The notes: a model not told the origin generated them from the letters alone. Shown: positions 24,344 through 33,763, counted from the stretch's first letter. The stretch: DNA of 64,000 nt from Polystyrenella longa (GCF_007750395.1 NZ_CP036281.1:6037001-6101000), one strand, 5' to 3'. Translations and numbers: made by a program.

Positions 24344-25687
24344 TTAGCTTTCGCTGATCTGGATCGTCTCTTTTGCGACCCGCATGACATTGCCGCCGAT
24401 AATCTTGCGAATGTCCTCTTCGGAATAACCGCGCTGCAGTAGACCCACTGTGTATAATGGCCAGTTGATCCAGGATAGGCTGTCTGTCGCTTCTGAAGTC
24501 GTTTTATAATCGTCGCTGGGCCACAACGATCGGAAGGGTTCCCGGCTGCGAGGTCGTTTGGGAATCTTTCGGTTTTCTTCGCCAGCGTATTGAGATGTCC
24601 AGGCGATGTCGGTTCCAATGGCGACGTGATCGACGCCGAATTTTTTCGCGATGTAATCAACATGATCGAGCATCGTCGTCAGGTCTCCCTTTCCGCGCAG
24701 ATAGCGAGGAATACAGCAGATACCGACGTATCCACCGGAATCAACGATCGCCTTTACAACGTCATCCGGTTTACTGCGGAAGTGTGGATAAATCCCCCCC
24801 GCAGTCGAGTGGCTGGCCACGACCGGTTTGCCCGAGACTTCAGCCGCTTCGCGACTCGTACGCCATCCACTGTGCGCACAGTCGGGAATAATGCCAACCC
24901 GGTTCATTTCCGCAATGGCCTCGCGACCGAAGTCACTCAGACCGGCATCACTTTTTTCACCGCATCCATCGCCAATCATGTTCCGACGTTGATACGTCAG
25001 GTGCATCATTCGGATACCAAGTTCGTAGAAAATCCGAACGTATTGGAGTTCTTCAGGAATCGAGATCCATTGCTGCGCCAGAGGAACTCCATTGCCGGTC
25101 ATGTAGAGACAATGTTTTCCGGCGGCTTTGGCCGCTTCGACATCGGCGGGTACAGCAGCTTTCGAAACATAGTCTTTCAAGATATCGGTCGCGTAAGTAA
25201 ATCGGGCAAGACGTTTGAGTAAACGTAGAGGATCCTGTCCTTCCTGTCCCGCATTCTGAAATATCGAGGTAACACCCGAGACTCGCCACGCATTCAGGTA
25301 CTCTTGTTGCTCGGCCAGATTACTGACGAAGCGGGTCATCATCATATCTTCCCGCATCTCTTCGACTTCGCTATGGGAAGCACCGGCTTCGATCGCGGCC
25401 GCTATCGCGTCTCCATCCACTGCAGCACGAGGAGCGAACGAGTACGAATCGAACACCAGTGAATCTGCATGCAACTGCAGGCCCTGTTCCAACTCGCTCG
25501 CGGAAGGTTTCAACATATTCAACGCCACTTCACGAACGTGCTGCATCCGTGGTGGAAGTCGTTCGGTTAATGCCTGGACCGGATTAAGCTCAGCAACGTC
25601 GTCACTGGCAGAAGTGGTTTGTGCAGAGAGAGCCGATGTGGCTGCAGTCAGTGCTGCCGTCGAGCACAGAAAGGTGCGGCGGTCCAT
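24344..25687 (-). CDS. Exported membrane-dipeptidase-like (M19) protein lacking some metal ligands
   Basis: This is a 447-residue protein with an export leader (MDRRTFLCSTAALTAATSALS, RR present, TAT-like). The rest resembles peptidase family M19: IPDCAHSGW and ASHSTAGGIYPHFR hold two expected His ligands and HVAIGTDIAW holds the late Asp. However, the N-terminal HxD pair expected after the first strand is replaced (LVFDSYSFAP), and the bridging Glu strand reads HCLYMTGNGVP without Glu. Thus three of the usual binuclear zinc ligands are missing by eye. It may be a mononuclear or inactive homologue, or a divergent amidohydrolase. It lies downstream of the Nif3-like gene on the same strand, separated by 151 nt. 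Confidence 0.8.
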   Translation of the reverse strand: MDRRTFLCSTAALTAATSALSAQTTSASDDVAELNPVQALTERLPPRMQHVREVALNMLKPSASELEQGLQLHADSLVFDSYSFAPRAAVDGDAIAAAIEAGASHSEVEEMREDMMMTRFVSNLAEQQEYLNAWRVSGVTSIFQNAGQEGQDPLRLLKRLARFTYATDILKDYVSKAAVPADVEAAKAAGKHCLYMTGNGVPLAQQWISIPEELQYVRIFYELGIRMMHLTYQRRNMIGDGCGEKSDAGLSDFGREAIAEMNRVGIIPDCAHSGWRTSREAAEVSGKPVVASHSTAGGIYPHFRSKPDDVVKAIVDSGGYVGICCIPRYLRGKGDLTTMLDHVDYIAKKFGVDHVAIGTDIAWTSQYAGEENRKIPKRPRSREPFRSLWPSDDYKTTSEATDSLSWINWPLYTVGLLQRGYSEEDIRKIIGGNVMRVAKETIQISES

Positions 25688-25838
25688 GATGATATTCCGT
25701 AGTGGTCAAAACAAAGTCGGATTAGAAATGCAGAAGCAAACGAGAGATTTGTGTTCGCCCGCACTTCATTAAAAAGAGTCCGGCGACCAATTGCCAGCGC
25801 GGAATAGTTTTGAACAACGATCGATGCAAGTCGACCAA

Positions 25839-26642
25839 TTATTTCCAGCGGAAAGGATCCTGTTCCTGCTGGCTGGAATAAACTTCTACCCCAGGGAATT
25901 TTCGTTGCAGCTTTTCGGCGAGAAGTTCCATCGCGGGACGTTCGGTTTGATAATGTCCGGCGAGTAGCAAGGCGATATCGAGTTCGCGCGCTTCGAAAGC
26001 AGTATGAAAGCGGGCTTCCCCGGTGATGAACAAATCGCACCCCACTCGGGCTGCATCGCTCAGGAATTCTCCAGCAGATCCACAGGCAATTCCTACAGTG
26101 GCGATCTGTTCTTTGGATGCACCGGAGAGCGACAAGGCGGGAACGTTTAACAGTTCTTTGACTCGGGCCACAAACTCATCAAAGGGAACAGGCGTTTTTA
26201 AGCGTCCCCAGCGCCCGGCACCTGCCAGTGAGTGAGGACCGACAGACTGATCTTCGAGGGGTCGTAGGGGTTCGATATGGGTCAAACCGAGTAACTCGGC
26301 CAATTGCTGGTTAATGCCGCTCGGCGCACTGTCGTAGCGAGTATGGGGAGAGAAGACAGCGATCTGACTTTCGATCAAATCGAGCAGCATCGATCCTTCC
26401 ACGGTTGCCGTCGTGATCTGCTGCACCGGACGGAAAAGAATCGGGTGATGCGAAACTACGAGGTCAACGTTTTGCTTCACTGCTTCGGCAGCGACGTCGG
26501 GCGTCAACGTGAGGCAGGTCAGCATAGACTGGATCGTTGCGGTTTCTCGACCGATTAACAGGCCCACGTTATCCCAGGATTCTGCGAGTTCCGGCGGGGT
26601 AAGTTCGTCGAAATAAGCAATCAAGTCGGCGACGGTGGTCAT
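25839..26642 (-). CDS. Nif3-like dinuclear metal-centre protein (DUF34)
   Basis: This is a 267-residue member of the NIF3/DUF34 family, hexameric proteins with a two-metal site. Motifs seen are SWDNVGLLIG near residue 20, VVSHHPILFRP (metal-binding His pair), HTRYDSAPSGINQ, IACGSAGEF, and GEARFHTAFEARE with the C-terminal AGHYQTERP. These match the conserved His/Asp/Glu set. The cellular role is disputed; proposals include GTP cyclohydrolase-like or NAD(H)-repair chemistry. The ATG at 26642 overlaps the stop of the 970-residue gene by four bases, a classical coupled ATGA arrangement, so the two are likely in one transcript despite their different natures. Confidence 0.88.
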   Translation of the reverse strand: MTTVADLIAYFDELTPPELAESWDNVGLLIGRETATIQSMLTCLTLTPDVAAEAVKQNVDLVVSHHPILFRPVQQITTATVEGSMLLDLIESQIAVFSPHTRYDSAPSGINQQLAELLGLTHIEPLRPLEDQSVGPHSLAGAGRWGRLKTPVPFDEFVARVKELLNVPALSLSGASKEQIATVGIACGSAGEFLSDAARVGCDLFITGEARFHTAFEARELDIALLLAGHYQTERPAMELLAEKLQRKFPGVEVYSSQQEQDPFRWK

Positions 26643-29551
26643 CGTGGCAACTGGTCTTCCTGTTCACGGTCTGCCTGTTGAGATCGAGGAAAGGGAAAGC
26701 GGGCAGACGAATCGTTTTCATCCCAATTCTCACCGATCGTCCAGTCCTTGTTCAAGACGCGGCGTCCCCCATCCTGTTCAGCCCGGATACGGAAGGAGTA
26801 ACCCCTCCAGCGATCGGCATTCTTCAGATGATAGGTTTTTGTATCGCTGCTGCCTACTCCGAGCTTGACCACCCGGGTTTGTTTTCGGCGTTGTCCAGGA
26901 ATATACAGATTACAATTGAAGTTCAACAGTTCGTCTTCGACTGAATTGTTACGGATGATCTGTTTGATAATCAAGCCGTTATCTGAAGTCCGAACATCGA
27001 CGACTTCGATCTCGATGTCTCCCAATCCAACCTGATAAGGCAGCTGTAACGAAAGCGTATACGGAAGTGTGTCAGCCTGTATCTTCAGGTCAATCAACGT
27101 ATCATGTATACCCATGCTGACGTTGTCCGGCAGATGCAGGTTGAATGGAAGCCGCTTTTTCTCCCCCACGGCCAGACTGATCGATTTTGAATCTGGATCG
27201 ATCCGCCAGTCACGGGCAGGCAGGTTAATCTTGTAAGTCACATTGATCCCCTGAGAGAACGTATTCTCCATCAACAGCGCATCGGTGTGACGTCCCGATT
27301 GACTGGGGACTTTTCCTTTCTCATAACGAACCATCATTCGCATTTTGGTGACGCCGGGCAGACAGTTGCGGATAATGATAGGCGTTTTGCCGACCTGCAG
27401 AATGTGCTGCTGAGTGCTCTGATCAATCTGAAAGTCTTCGCCGACCTGGAGTTGCTGCCCCCACACGTTATAAATTTTGACCTGCTCCGGGTTACCCAGA
27501 AATAGCTGTTCCTCGACCTGCTCTTTTTCATTCCAGAGAACCATGACTACTTCATTTTCTTTCTCGAAAAGGTAGTTCGTGCTCTCATTCGTTAATCGAA
27601 ACGAACCTATTGATTTCGAATTCCGTAATGCAAGGGCTGTTGTTCGCCAAGGCAAAAACAGGAGCGTCGGCGAACCGGAAGTCATCATCAAACCATATTC
27701 GGGCGAGAAGATGTTCATCGCATAAATCTGGTTGGCGCCTCCCCGTTTGGCAGCAACCATTCGCTTCACGAGATCGGAACCTCGGATATCTTTTTCGTAA
27801 GACCCATCTAACGGTTTGATCAGCACCCACAACGGAATCTTGTTGTCGCTTTTACGTGCCTCGACCAACCGACTATAGAGCAGTTTATCAGCGGGGATCG
27901 TTTTCTTCAGGCTGACACTCGAATCTTCGTCCTGCTCTACTGGTTCGTTTTTAATCGTAAGGAATGCCGAAGAGGGAACGACGTTTTGGGGTAAGTCCGC
28001 ATCCCAGGTCCAGCGAACGCCGACCTTCGTATTTCTACCGACGATATCAAAGTGGTTTTTAACAGAGGTGATTGTCTCGCCCAATCCCTTTTCGCCTACG
28101 AAACTGAGGTCTTCATCACCACCAAGTTGCCAGTACTGAACCGTCGAGGCGAAGTGAGCGATGGCCGGTTCCAGCGCGCGAGACCAGGATTTCCGCGACA
28201 TATTGAAGACCTCTCTGACACCGCTCCAGTCCAGTTTGAACTGCTCTCGCAGATCGGGCGGTGGAGACTGTAACACTCCGACCGCGGTAATACCTAAGGA
28301 CGAAATGTCTTTGAAGAGTTCTGCGACAGGCTGTTGATCCGATTCGAAGGACTGTTTCCAGACGGGGTATTTCATCCAGTTGATGCCCGCCTGTCCCGAA
28401 ATTCTGCCAAGATCGTCGAGCACGTTGGAAGGGAGTTCTGTATGAATCGACCAACCGAATTCCCCTTTAAGTTCGAAATCCGGATCTTTGTGTTGCACCA
28501 GATCCATAATGGCAAAAGAGGTTGTCTGCTGCGCAATCGGATAGTCGTCACGCTTAAGAACAGCGGCTATCTCGTAGAAACCAATTTCCAGGTTTCTCGA
28601 ATTCAATTCCCAGATGATCTCGTCGACATTCTTTTCGACTTCAATATTCGGATCCTGGGGGCGTTCAATCTGAAATACTTTATGCTGCTGGTTCCCATCG
28701 GCGCTGTCTTTTAATGTGAGGTGCAGCGTGTTTTTATGGTCATAGTTCAGACCACTAATTTTAAATTTAACATTGGTGTCTTGAGTTTCCCGGCGTAGGA
28801 AATCTTTGAAGTGGGAATAGAAGTCGTTGCTGGAAGAAAGGCGAGGTTTCTTAGCCAATCGAAGTGTGTCGAACCAGACCGTCCCGCGGATGTCTTTTGC
28901 TCGTTGGTTAACGACATGCAAGCCAATGAACACATAAGAGACTTCATTCTGCGGCAGGATGTCGCGGATCTCAATTTTCTGCCACTCATTCCATGTGCCG
29001 GTGACGGGTTCACTTAAGTAGCGTTGGACCGACTCTCGTTTGGAATTCACCAGGTTGATGGAAATCATCGCTGCAGAGTTCTTCAAACCCTCTGTCCGTA
29101 TCCAACCTTCAAAAACATACGAGTACAGCGGGTTGATCTGGGCCGCTTTATTAAATGGTGAATAGCAGGCAAAATCACCTCCATTCAAATCGACCCGAAA
29201 ACTCTGCGGGAATGACGAGCCTGGCTCTGCATCGGCAGGCTTTTGCCCGACACTACGATCAATTCCGCAATTCACGTATTGGGGAAAGTTGTCTCCCTTG
29301 CGCCGGTTCCAGTCGTCCGGCATATTGTCGAGGTCCTTGTCACCATCGTAAGGACGCGAAGGATCCTGCTCAAAGGCGAAGTGCAAAACTTCTTCCGAGC
29401 CGACGAACGAATCGTTCTCTTCTCCCAGTAAACTCGACGTCGCAGAGGCAGCCTGAACTGGAGCTACGGTCGCACAGATCAGAATCGCGAGGAACATCAT
29501 CCACCCGTACAGGCCGGCCTGAAAAAATGTTGATCGATTCGAATTCAGCAT
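26639..29551 (-). CDS. Large secreted protein, carbohydrate-binding-like and TIM-barrel-like parts
   Basis: I cannot name this 970-residue protein. It has a signal sequence (about residues 1-35, ending VQAAS), a short region with DGDKDLDNMPDDWN, a calcium-binding-like thrombospondin-3 type loop, then a jelly-roll-like part (about 90-235, YVFEGWIRTEG...WFDTLRL) typical of carbohydrate-binding modules, an Ig-like stretch (about 255-350), a part with glycoside-hydrolase flavour (about 370-640, INWMKYPVW, YWQLGGDEDLSF, with candidate acids in GDED), and a C-terminal beta-domain region (about 720-935). No catalytic pair can be fixed. A role in polysaccharide binding or turnover at the cell surface is inferred. 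It is upstream of, and coupled to, the Nif3-like gene. Confidence 0.75.
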   Translation of the reverse strand: MLNSNRSTFFQAGLYGWMMFLAILICATVAPVQAASATSSLLGEENDSFVGSEEVLHFAFEQDPSRPYDGDKDLDNMPDDWNRRKGDNFPQYVNCGIDRSVGQKPADAEPGSSFPQSFRVDLNGGDFACYSPFNKAAQINPLYSYVFEGWIRTEGLKNSAAMISINLVNSKRESVQRYLSEPVTGTWNEWQKIEIRDILPQNEVSYVFIGLHVVNQRAKDIRGTVWFDTLRLAKKPRLSSSNDFYSHFKDFLRRETQDTNVKFKISGLNYDHKNTLHLTLKDSADGNQQHKVFQIERPQDPNIEVEKNVDEIIWELNSRNLEIGFYEIAAVLKRDDYPIAQQTTSFAIMDLVQHKDPDFELKGEFGWSIHTELPSNVLDDLGRISGQAGINWMKYPVWKQSFESDQQPVAELFKDISSLGITAVGVLQSPPPDLREQFKLDWSGVREVFNMSRKSWSRALEPAIAHFASTVQYWQLGGDEDLSFVGEKGLGETITSVKNHFDIVGRNTKVGVRWTWDADLPQNVVPSSAFLTIKNEPVEQDEDSSVSLKKTIPADKLLYSRLVEARKSDNKIPLWVLIKPLDGSYEKDIRGSDLVKRMVAAKRGGANQIYAMNIFSPEYGLMMTSGSPTLLFLPWRTTALALRNSKSIGSFRLTNESTNYLFEKENEVVMVLWNEKEQVEEQLFLGNPEQVKIYNVWGQQLQVGEDFQIDQSTQQHILQVGKTPIIIRNCLPGVTKMRMMVRYEKGKVPSQSGRHTDALLMENTFSQGINVTYKINLPARDWRIDPDSKSISLAVGEKKRLPFNLHLPDNVSMGIHDTLIDLKIQADTLPYTLSLQLPYQVGLGDIEIEVVDVRTSDNGLIIKQIIRNNSVEDELLNFNCNLYIPGQRRKQTRVVKLGVGSSDTKTYHLKNADRWRGYSFRIRAEQDGGRRVLNKDWTIGENWDENDSSARFPFPRSQQADREQEDQLPR

Positions 29552-29891
29552 GCGCGCACCAGAAGCCGGTAAGGGAACAGAAGGTTCTTCTCTTTGTCTG
29601 TTCGGAAAGAAGCCGCGGCCGACTGAAGATTATCCGGCAATGCACAATTATGCCGATTTTAGGGGCGAGCATTCTGCAGCCTGTTCTAGTCGTCATATAA
29701 ACTTATTTGGCTTTCTGGCAAGACGTTAGGTCAAATCGAATGCCGTTCGAACGGTATTGCTGGAAGTCCCGGTCAAAACCCGTTATACCGAGAGTTCGAA
29801 TCCCCCCTTCGGCCAATCTTTTCCCAAATGACCCGGGAACTTTCCTATGGATTGTGAACAGACCGGGGGCGCTCCCTGATTTATCAGAGAA
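29552..29891. other. Gene-free stretch with tRNA-3'-end-like segment and palindrome
   Basis: This gap between divergent genes holds a perfect 12-bp palindrome CCGTTCGAACGG (29743-29754) and, at about 29788-29815, a segment resembling the T-arm and acceptor end of a tRNA: GAGAG-TTCGAAT-CCCCCC-TTCGGCC-A. The T-loop is canonical, but the T-stem pairs badly (3 of 5), one extra C is present, and no matching 5' acceptor strand GGCCGAA lies upstream. I read it as a decayed tRNA fragment or chance similarity, not a gene. Confidence 0.35.
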
Positions 29892-30695
29892 ATGACCTGT
29901 ATGCTTATTCAGAAATTCGGCATGGCCACGTGGCCTTTCAATCTTCCCATCAAGCAGGCATTGCGGGCCGCCTCCGAAGCGGGCGCCCGAGGTGTGCTGG
30001 TGAACGCTCGCACGGAAACTCCCGCACGCGAGATGTCCCTCTCCGCACAACGTGATTTTCGACGGTACCTGGGCGAACTGACATTGAGTTTGACTGGATT
30101 CCATTTCCCCACACGACATGCCATTCACGATCAGCAACATCTGGACGAACGTCTCAGTGCAATCAAACAAGCGATGCAGTTCTGCGCAGGGATGAAAACG
30201 AAGGTACTCCTCGTGGATATCGGTTCGCTTCCCGAGTCGAGCGAAAGTACCGAAGTGGAATTGAAGACCTTTCACGATGTTCTGACCGATCTGGCGACGT
30301 TGGGAAATCACATCGGGGTCACTCCCTGTGTGACGCCCGCGGGAGGAAGTCTGCAACAACTGCGGCAATTACTCGATCAAATCGGCTCTGGCCCAGTCGG
30401 GATCAATCTCGACCCGGCGACAGCGGTCTTGAATAAACAGAATCCGACGGAAGTTGTCCGGCTCTTTCATGACCGGCTGCTGCATGTCACGGCTCGTGAT
30501 GCCACGCGGACGCGTGATGGTATCGGTCAGGAGACCTCTATCGGTCGGGGAGAGGTCGAGTGGGAAGAAGTCCTCGCAGTACTGGCTGAAGTTGAGTACT
30601 CGGGTTGGGTGACCGTCCAGCGATCCTCTGGCGAAAAACCAGGGAGCGATATGGAGCAAGGCATCAAGTACTTAAAGAACATTGGAATTGAGTGA
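29892..30695 (+). CDS. Sugar-phosphate isomerase/epimerase-like TIM-barrel protein
   Basis: This is a 267-residue protein of the AP-endonuclease-2/xylose-isomerase-like TIM-barrel superfamily. Features seen are ALRAASEAGARGVLVNAR early on, the strand KTKVLLVDIGSLPESS, a GVTPCVTPAGGSLQQL segment, NLDPATAVLNKQNP, and a C-terminal GRGEVEWEEVLAVLAEVEYSGWVTVQ, which is the characteristic G-x-G-x-(I/V)-x-(F/W)...Y-x-G-(W/Y) end of this superfamily. Metal ligands are partly conserved; substrate unknown. The ATG at 29892 is used; 29901 (MLIQKFG) is an equally good alternative. It sits upstream of xseA by 114 nt, in the same direction, without an obvious functional link. Confidence 0.82.
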   Translation: MTCMLIQKFGMATWPFNLPIKQALRAASEAGARGVLVNARTETPAREMSLSAQRDFRRYLGELTLSLTGFHFPTRHAIHDQQHLDERLSAIKQAMQFCAGMKTKVLLVDIGSLPESSESTEVELKTFHDVLTDLATLGNHIGVTPCVTPAGGSLQQLRQLLDQIGSGPVGINLDPATAVLNKQNPTEVVRLFHDRLLHVTARDATRTRDGIGQETSIGRGEVEWEEVLAVLAEVEYSGWVTVQRSSGEKPGSDMEQGIKYLKNIGIE

Positions 30696-30809
30696 TTCAA
30701 GCTGCGTGAGTCACGGACAGCCAGTCGGTCGAGCAAGTTTGATCTCCCAGTCATCGCCTATCCCAGCCGTATCAAATTCAATACGAAAGCTTCAATTAGA
30801 AAGCACAGC

Positions 30810-32060
30810 ATGTCCCACGGTTATGATACGCCCGAGGAAGAGTCGGTCTGGTCGGTATCGGAGTTAACCCGGCAGATGAAGGAACTGCTGGAGTCAAACT
30901 TTCCGCTGGTCTGGGTGGCGGGAGAAGTCTCCAGCTGCACCCGCGCCCGTTCCGGCCATATTTACCTGACCTTGAAAGATGAGAATTCCCAGATCAGTGC
31001 TGTTATCTGGAAGGGGACTGCCAACCGGCTCAAATTCGATCTGGATGATGGTTTGCAAGTGATCGCTGCGGGAGCCGTGGAGGTCTATCAACCGCGTGGA
31101 TCTTACCAGCTCATCATCCGGGAACTGATCCCGCAGGGGATGGGCCCTCTGGAACTCGCGTTCCGACAGTTACAGGCTAAGCTGGCCGAAGAAGGTTTGT
31201 TCGCGCCGGAACGAAAAAAACTCATTCCTCGGTTTCCGATGCGCATTGCCGTCGTCACCAGTCCAACCAGCGCGGCGGTTCGGGATATGTTACAGGTAAT
31301 GAGCCGCCGCTGGCCGGTCGCCGAGATTATAGTCGTCCCGGCTCAAGTGCAGGGTGCCCAAGCGGGGGGCGAGATCGCTGCCGGACTGAAAGCGGTCGAA
31401 TCGATTCCCAATGTCGACGTCGTCATCGTCGGTCGCGGTGGGGGAAGTCTGGAGGACTTATGGGCCTTCAACGAAGAAATCGTCGCTCGCGCTATCGCCG
31501 CCTGTCCGATTCCAGTAATCAGTGCCGTCGGACACGAGATAGACGTCACCATCGCCGACCTGGTCGCCGACCGGAGGGCTTTGACTCCCAGTGAAGCGGG
31601 AGAGCTTGTGGTTCCCGATTTACGGGACATTCTCGGGGGTGTACGTCAGATTGAGAACGACTTACGCTCGGCCCTGCGAGAACAGGCTCACCGGGCTCGT
31701 ATGCAACTGGAAGCCCTCGTTTCTCGGCCCGTGTTCGCCCGACCTCTGTCGACTGTGCATGATCGGACGATGCAACTGGATGAGCTGGCGGCGCGACTGA
31801 ACCAGAACGCTAAACGCGTTGTCCATGAAGGGGGCAATCGATTGCAGAATCTCAGCCGAACGCTGGAAGCCCTCAGTCCGCTGAATGTGCTCAGCCGGGG
31901 GTATTCTGTCACCCGGAGACCTGAAACGGGCGAAATCGTCCATCAGTCGGACCAAATTGGGACGGGAGACCGACTGGAGACTTTGATCAGGGATGGAATT
32001 TTATATAGTCGGGTAGAGTCCGTAGAAAAAAAGGACTCGATGCCCGAAAATGAAGCCTGA
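30810..32060 (+). CDS. xseA: Exodeoxyribonuclease VII large subunit
   Basis: This is a 416-residue large subunit of exonuclease VII, which degrades single-stranded DNA to oligonucleotides in both directions. The N-terminal OB-fold (about residues 10-105) contains VSELTRQMKELLE, LVWVAGEVSSC and GHIYLTLKDE. The catalytic domain (about 125-345) has VVTSPTSAAVRDML, IIVGRGGGSLEDLWAFN and AVGHEIDVTIADLVAD, which are family hallmarks. The C-terminal helical part is somewhat short but ends in the expected ALSPLNVLSRGYS motif. The ATG at 30810 is clear. xseB follows after 108 nt in the same direction; together they encode the enzyme. Confidence 0.95.
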   Translation: MSHGYDTPEEESVWSVSELTRQMKELLESNFPLVWVAGEVSSCTRARSGHIYLTLKDENSQISAVIWKGTANRLKFDLDDGLQVIAAGAVEVYQPRGSYQLIIRELIPQGMGPLELAFRQLQAKLAEEGLFAPERKKLIPRFPMRIAVVTSPTSAAVRDMLQVMSRRWPVAEIIVVPAQVQGAQAGGEIAAGLKAVESIPNVDVVIVGRGGGSLEDLWAFNEEIVARAIAACPIPVISAVGHEIDVTIADLVADRRALTPSEAGELVVPDLRDILGGVRQIENDLRSALREQAHRARMQLEALVSRPVFARPLSTVHDRTMQLDELAARLNQNAKRVVHEGGNRLQNLSRTLEALSPLNVLSRGYSVTRRPETGEIVHQSDQIGTGDRLETLIRDGILYSRVESVEKKDSMPENEA

Positions 32061-32168
32061 ATTCTGAAGTACCTGTTCATTGCACAGGGGCAACCTGGTT
32101 CCTTGTTGTCCTCTTTTCAATCGATCCCCTGAATAAGCTCCCAAACAGCACCAGAGAAGTATTGGCCG

Positions 32169-32558
32169 ATGGCGAAAAAAGCAAAAGACAATCAGGAAGA
32201 ATCTGCTCCCAGTTTTGAGGAGGCACTCACCCGTTTACAGGACATCGTGACCGATCTTGAATCGGGTGAAATGGGACTGGAAACTTCCCTGCAACGCTAC
32301 GAAGAAGGAGTTGGACTGATTCGTCTCTGCTATCAGACACTGGAAGCGGCGGAACAGAAGATTGAAATCCTGACTCGACTCGACTCAGACGGGGATATCG
32401 AGACAGAACCCTTTGACGCCGAATCGACTTTCAGTCAAACCGGAGGAGAGGCGAAACGACGCAAGAGTAGCGTCAGCCGTAGCAAAGCCAAGCCGAAACC
32501 CAAACCGGATGAAAGTGAAGACGACCCGGAGGAGGATCCTCGAAAACTTCTGTTTTAA
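32169..32558 (+). CDS. xseB: Exodeoxyribonuclease VII small subunit with extended charged tail
   Basis: This is a 129-residue protein. Residues 10-80 are the XseB domain: SFEEALTRLQDIVTDLESGE, LETSLQRYEEGVGLIRLC, and LEAAEQKIEIL, all hallmarks. Usual XseB proteins are about 70-85 residues; here a 45-50-residue basic-then-acidic tail follows (KRRKSSVSRSKAKPKPKPDE then SEDDPEEDP). The tail may bind DNA or simply be disordered. The gene follows xseA after 108 nt and precedes hisC by 137 nt. The ATG at 32169 is the natural start. Confidence 0.93.
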   Translation: MAKKAKDNQEESAPSFEEALTRLQDIVTDLESGEMGLETSLQRYEEGVGLIRLCYQTLEAAEQKIEILTRLDSDGDIETEPFDAESTFSQTGGEAKRRKSSVSRSKAKPKPKPDESEDDPEEDPRKLLF

Positions 32559-32695
32559 ATTGTGTCCCGTATCTGTCACTGATTTCGTGATAGAACATGT
32601 TCATATTCTACTCTTCTGTTTAATGACATCCGGATAACTCCGCCGCCCAGTTTTCCGACGCCCCCTATCAACCTTTTGCGAAGCTGAATTTCTAC

Positions 32696-33763
32696 ATGAG
32701 CCTGTTTCGTCCTAATATCGATCAAATGCAGGGGTATGTTCCCGGTGAACAACCTCAGGAAAAAGACTGGATCAAGCTGAATACGAATGAGAATCCGTAT
32801 TCGCATTCGCCGCGCGTCGCCGAAGCCATTGAGAAAGCGGCGCGGAGCCGACTGAACGTCTACCCCGACCCGCTCGTGAAAAGTTTCCGGGAAGAGGCGT
32901 CTAAACTATTCAACGTGGATCCCGACTGGATCCTGCCGGCGAATGGAAGTGATGAAAACCTGACGATTCTCGTTCGCAGTTTTGTGGATCCTGGTGAGGT
33001 GATCTCTTACGCCTATCCCAGCTACGTACTGTATGAATCGCTGGCGGAAATTCAGGGATGCCCGTGTGAACGATTACTGCTGAACGAGGACTGGTCCTGG
33101 GACCTGGATCGGGTACAGCCTCAGGTGGATAAGTCGAAGCTGCTGTTCGTTCCCAATCCGAATTCGCCTTCCGGCACATTATGGGATGATGAGACGCTCA
33201 TTAAACTGATCCCGCCGAAGGGCATATTGGTACTGGACCAGGCTTATGGTGATTTCTGTGACTCGCCTGATAAAGGATCGCTTATCAAGGGCGAGCATGG
33301 TGCTCAGGTCGTCATCACGCGAACCTTAAGTAAGTCTTACAGCTTGGCCGGAATTCGTTTTGGATTCTCCATCGCGCAACCCGATCTAATCGCGGGAATG
33401 CGGAAAGTCAAAGACAGTTACAACTGCAATACACTCTCGATCGCAGCCGCAACTGCAGCAATGCAAGATCAAGAGTGGATGCAGAAAAACGCCCGACGAA
33501 TTCAAGTGACACGCGAACGATTAACACTCGCCCTGCGCCTGCTCGGTTTCGATGTGCAAGATAGTCAAACGAATTTTGTCTGGGCGACTCATCCGAAACG
33601 GGACCACGAACAACTTTACCAGGAACTGAAGGCTCGCCGGATTCTCGTGCGTTTTATGAAGTTCCCCGATACGATCAATGGTCTTCTGACCGGGCTACGC
33701 ATTACCGTGGGAACCGATACCGAAATCGATACGTTCCTGGAGAAACTCAAAGAGATCATCTAA
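32696..33763 (+). CDS. hisC: Histidinol-phosphate aminotransferase
   Basis: This is a 355-residue fold-type-I PLP aminotransferase that converts imidazole-acetol phosphate to L-histidinol phosphate in histidine synthesis. Motifs seen are KLNTNENPY at the N-terminus, YPDPL, NGSDENL, VPNPNSPSGT, VLDQAYGDF with the PLP-contact Asp/Tyr, the PLP-lysine segment TRTLSKSYSLAGIRFGF, and GLRITVGT near the end. Length is right for HisC. The ATG at 32696 is well placed. HisB lies 236 nt downstream in the same direction, but a structured leader separates them, so regulation may be separate. Confidence 0.93.
   Translation: MSLFRPNIDQMQGYVPGEQPQEKDWIKLNTNENPYSHSPRVAEAIEKAARSRLNVYPDPLVKSFREEASKLFNVDPDWILPANGSDENLTILVRSFVDPGEVISYAYPSYVLYESLAEIQGCPCERLLLNEDWSWDLDRVQPQVDKSKLLFVPNPNSPSGTLWDDETLIKLIPPKGILVLDQAYGDFCDSPDKGSLIKGEHGAQVVITRTLSKSYSLAGIRFGFSIAQPDLIAGMRKVKDSYNCNTLSIAAATAAMQDQEWMQKNARRIQVTRERLTLALRLLGFDVQDSQTNFVWATHPKRDHEQLYQELKARRILVRFMKFPDTINGLLTGLRITVGTDTEIDTFLEKLKEII

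Noticed and set aside
29707-29895. Possible 62-codon plus-strand gene
   Set aside because: It overlaps the tRNA-like segment, has no ribosome site and no coding character.
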